Source: Methanomassiliicoccaceae archaeon (GTDB lineage Archaea > Thermoplasmatota > Thermoplasmata > Methanomassiliicoccales > Methanomethylophilaceae). From it: 7,349 nt of DNA. Under the pieces are notes generated by a model. That model made no database searches, was not told where the DNA came from, and worked only from the letters and a program-made list of their open reading frames with translations. Positions within the stretch are counted from its first letter, which is position 1. Every line of letters starts with the position of its first letter. This document shows positions 7,073 to 7,349 of this stretch, in pieces. A program made the position numbers and the translations under genes. The DNA lies in assembly GCA_031260545.1 (NCBI GenBank), contig JAIRJQ010000004.1, forward strand, positions 1 through 7,349, in the 5' to 3' direction.

Positions 7073-7098
7073 TGTACATCAATGTATTATAATGTACA
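7073..7098. promoter_or_regulatory. Helically phased TGTACA boxes: probable trp operator
   Basis: TGTACA occurs at 7073-7078 and 7093-7098, with a partial match TGTATT at 7083-7088, so TGTA begins every 10 bp, about one DNA turn. The right-hand box is the centre of a 10-bp palindrome, AATGTACATT (7091-7100). TGTACA is the TRP box bound by TrpY, the tryptophan-dependent repressor of Methanothermobacter. Here the boxes would cover the transcription start expected from the TATA candidate at 7116-7123 and sit just upstream of the one at 7056-7065, so a bound repressor would block either. A one-mismatch box (CGTACA) lies at 7162-7167. The regulator gene is not in the window. Confidence 0.6.
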
Positions 7099-7104
7099 TT
7101 GATG
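7077..7104. repeat. Perfect 10-bp inverted repeat in the trpE promoter
   Basis: CATCAATGTA (7077-7086) and TACATTGATG (7095-7104) are exact reverse complements around an 8-base spacer. The arms share bases with both TGTACA boxes, so this is most likely a dimeric protein-binding site; it could also form an RNA hairpin if transcribed. Confidence 0.7.
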
Positions 7105-7115
7105 AACCAAAACAT

Positions 7116-7123
7116 TATATAAA
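7116..7123 (-). promoter_or_regulatory. TATA box candidate for the trp operon
   Basis: The minus strand reads TTTATATA, a strong match to the archaeal TATA consensus, in a region with very little G or C. Transcription would be expected near 7090-7095, inside the right-hand TGTACA box and 35-40 bases before ATG 7055. The bases upstream of it are a T run, not the purine-rich element that binds TFB, so the match is not complete. Confidence 0.5.
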
Positions 7124-7190
7124 AAATATTTACAAAAAGTTTAGAACAGATCAACGGATATCGTACATATTAATAAACTAAAAGATTGCA

Positions 7191-7216
7191 TTAAAAATAT
7201 TTATAAAATATTTTAA
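7191..7216 (-). terminator. AT-only near-palindrome with T runs after the upstream gene; possible terminator or distal TATA element
   Basis: Starting six bases past the upstream gene's stop codon, 26 bases consist only of A and T and form an almost perfect palindrome. On the minus strand they include runs of four and five T, as archaeal intrinsic termination uses. The same stretch contains TTTATAAATA (7198-7207), a TATA-like sequence that could start a longer trp leader near 7175. I cannot tell the two roles apart. Confidence 0.35.
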
Positions 7217-7221
7217 GGGGA

Positions 7222-7349
7222 TCAATAAACAACGAGTCTGCCTTCCACTTCCGCATAGGGCTGCTCCGCATTGTTGAAGTATTCCTCCAGGACGTCCTGT
7301 AATGACGCGGTCACCACGGAACCCTTTCCGTCGACCAGTTCCGAAAGCT
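7222..7349 (-). CDS. C-terminal 41 residues of an unrecognised upstream protein
   Basis: An open frame enters from the right edge and ends at TGA 7222-7224. Its product begins LSELVDGKGSVVTASLQDVL and ends GRLVVY. The middle is acidic and probably helical (VLEEYFNN). Codon use and GC content match the trp genes, while composition falls sharply right after the stop, so the frame is very likely real. I do not recognise the family from this fragment. It lies on the same strand as trpE, about 166 bases away; the AT-rich gap with promoter-like elements suggests a separate transcription unit. It is not visibly a regulator. Confidence 0.6.
   Translation of the reverse strand, partial: LSELVDGKGSVVTASLQDVLEEYFNNAEQPYAEVEGRLVVY

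Noticed and set aside
7056..7115. A 19-codon frame with one Trp codon (MFWFINVHYNTLMYIIFIY) whose TAA directly abuts the trpE ATG, like an attenuation leader peptide.
   Set aside because: Its ATG overlaps the TATA candidate at 7116-7123 and would not be transcribed from it. There is only one Trp codon, no ribosome-binding site and no terminator/antiterminator pair, and an AT-rich region easily yields such frames.
1..7349. CRISPR arrays, tRNA or rRNA genes, riboswitches, phage or defence genes.
   Set aside because: No regularly spaced repeats, tRNA-like cloverleaf, rRNA signature or defence motif was seen; the window is accounted for by the trp operon, its relic and its promoter.

Overview
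The window is almost entirely a tryptophan biosynthesis operon read on the minus strand. From its promoter end (right) to its distal end (left) the order is trpE, trpGD (fused), a decayed trpD copy, trpC, trpFB (fused), trpA. All the steps from chorismate to tryptophan are present, although trpA runs off the left edge after 142 codons. I do not see an unknown defence or mobile system. The unusual parts are the ~1 kb relic inside the operon, the two gene fusions and the operator-like promoter.

The organism looks archaeal. The trpE upstream region is very AT-rich with TATA-box-like elements instead of bacterial -35/-10 boxes. It carries TGTACA motifs, the sequence known as the TRP box of the archaeal repressor TrpY in Methanothermobacter. 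Ile ATA and Arg AGG/AGA codons are common. A Thermoplasmata/Methanomassiliicoccales-type methanogen is my best guess, but this is inference from style and was not tested by a search.

Layout: 7222-7349 is the tail of an unrecognised upstream gene on the same strand. 7056-7221 is an AT-rich promoter/operator region with two perfect TGTACA boxes 20 bp apart, a degenerate one midway between them, and TATA candidates. trpE (5568-7055) and trpGD (3988-5568) overlap by one base (TGATG). The trpGD-trpC gap (2983-3987, 1005 bp) holds a decayed second copy of trpD, with the tail of trpG still recognisable in front of it. It has several frameshifts, in-frame TAG stops and ruined active-site motifs. trpC (2185-2982) overlaps trpFB (420-2201), which overlaps trpA (1-427) by 8 bases.

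Together TrpE and the TrpG domain make anthranilate, the TrpD domain adds the phosphoribosyl group, the TrpF domain isomerises the product, TrpC closes the indole ring, and TrpA with the TrpB domain make tryptophan. The tight overlaps suggest translational coupling everywhere except across the pseudogene, where about 1 kb of mRNA would be largely untranslated.
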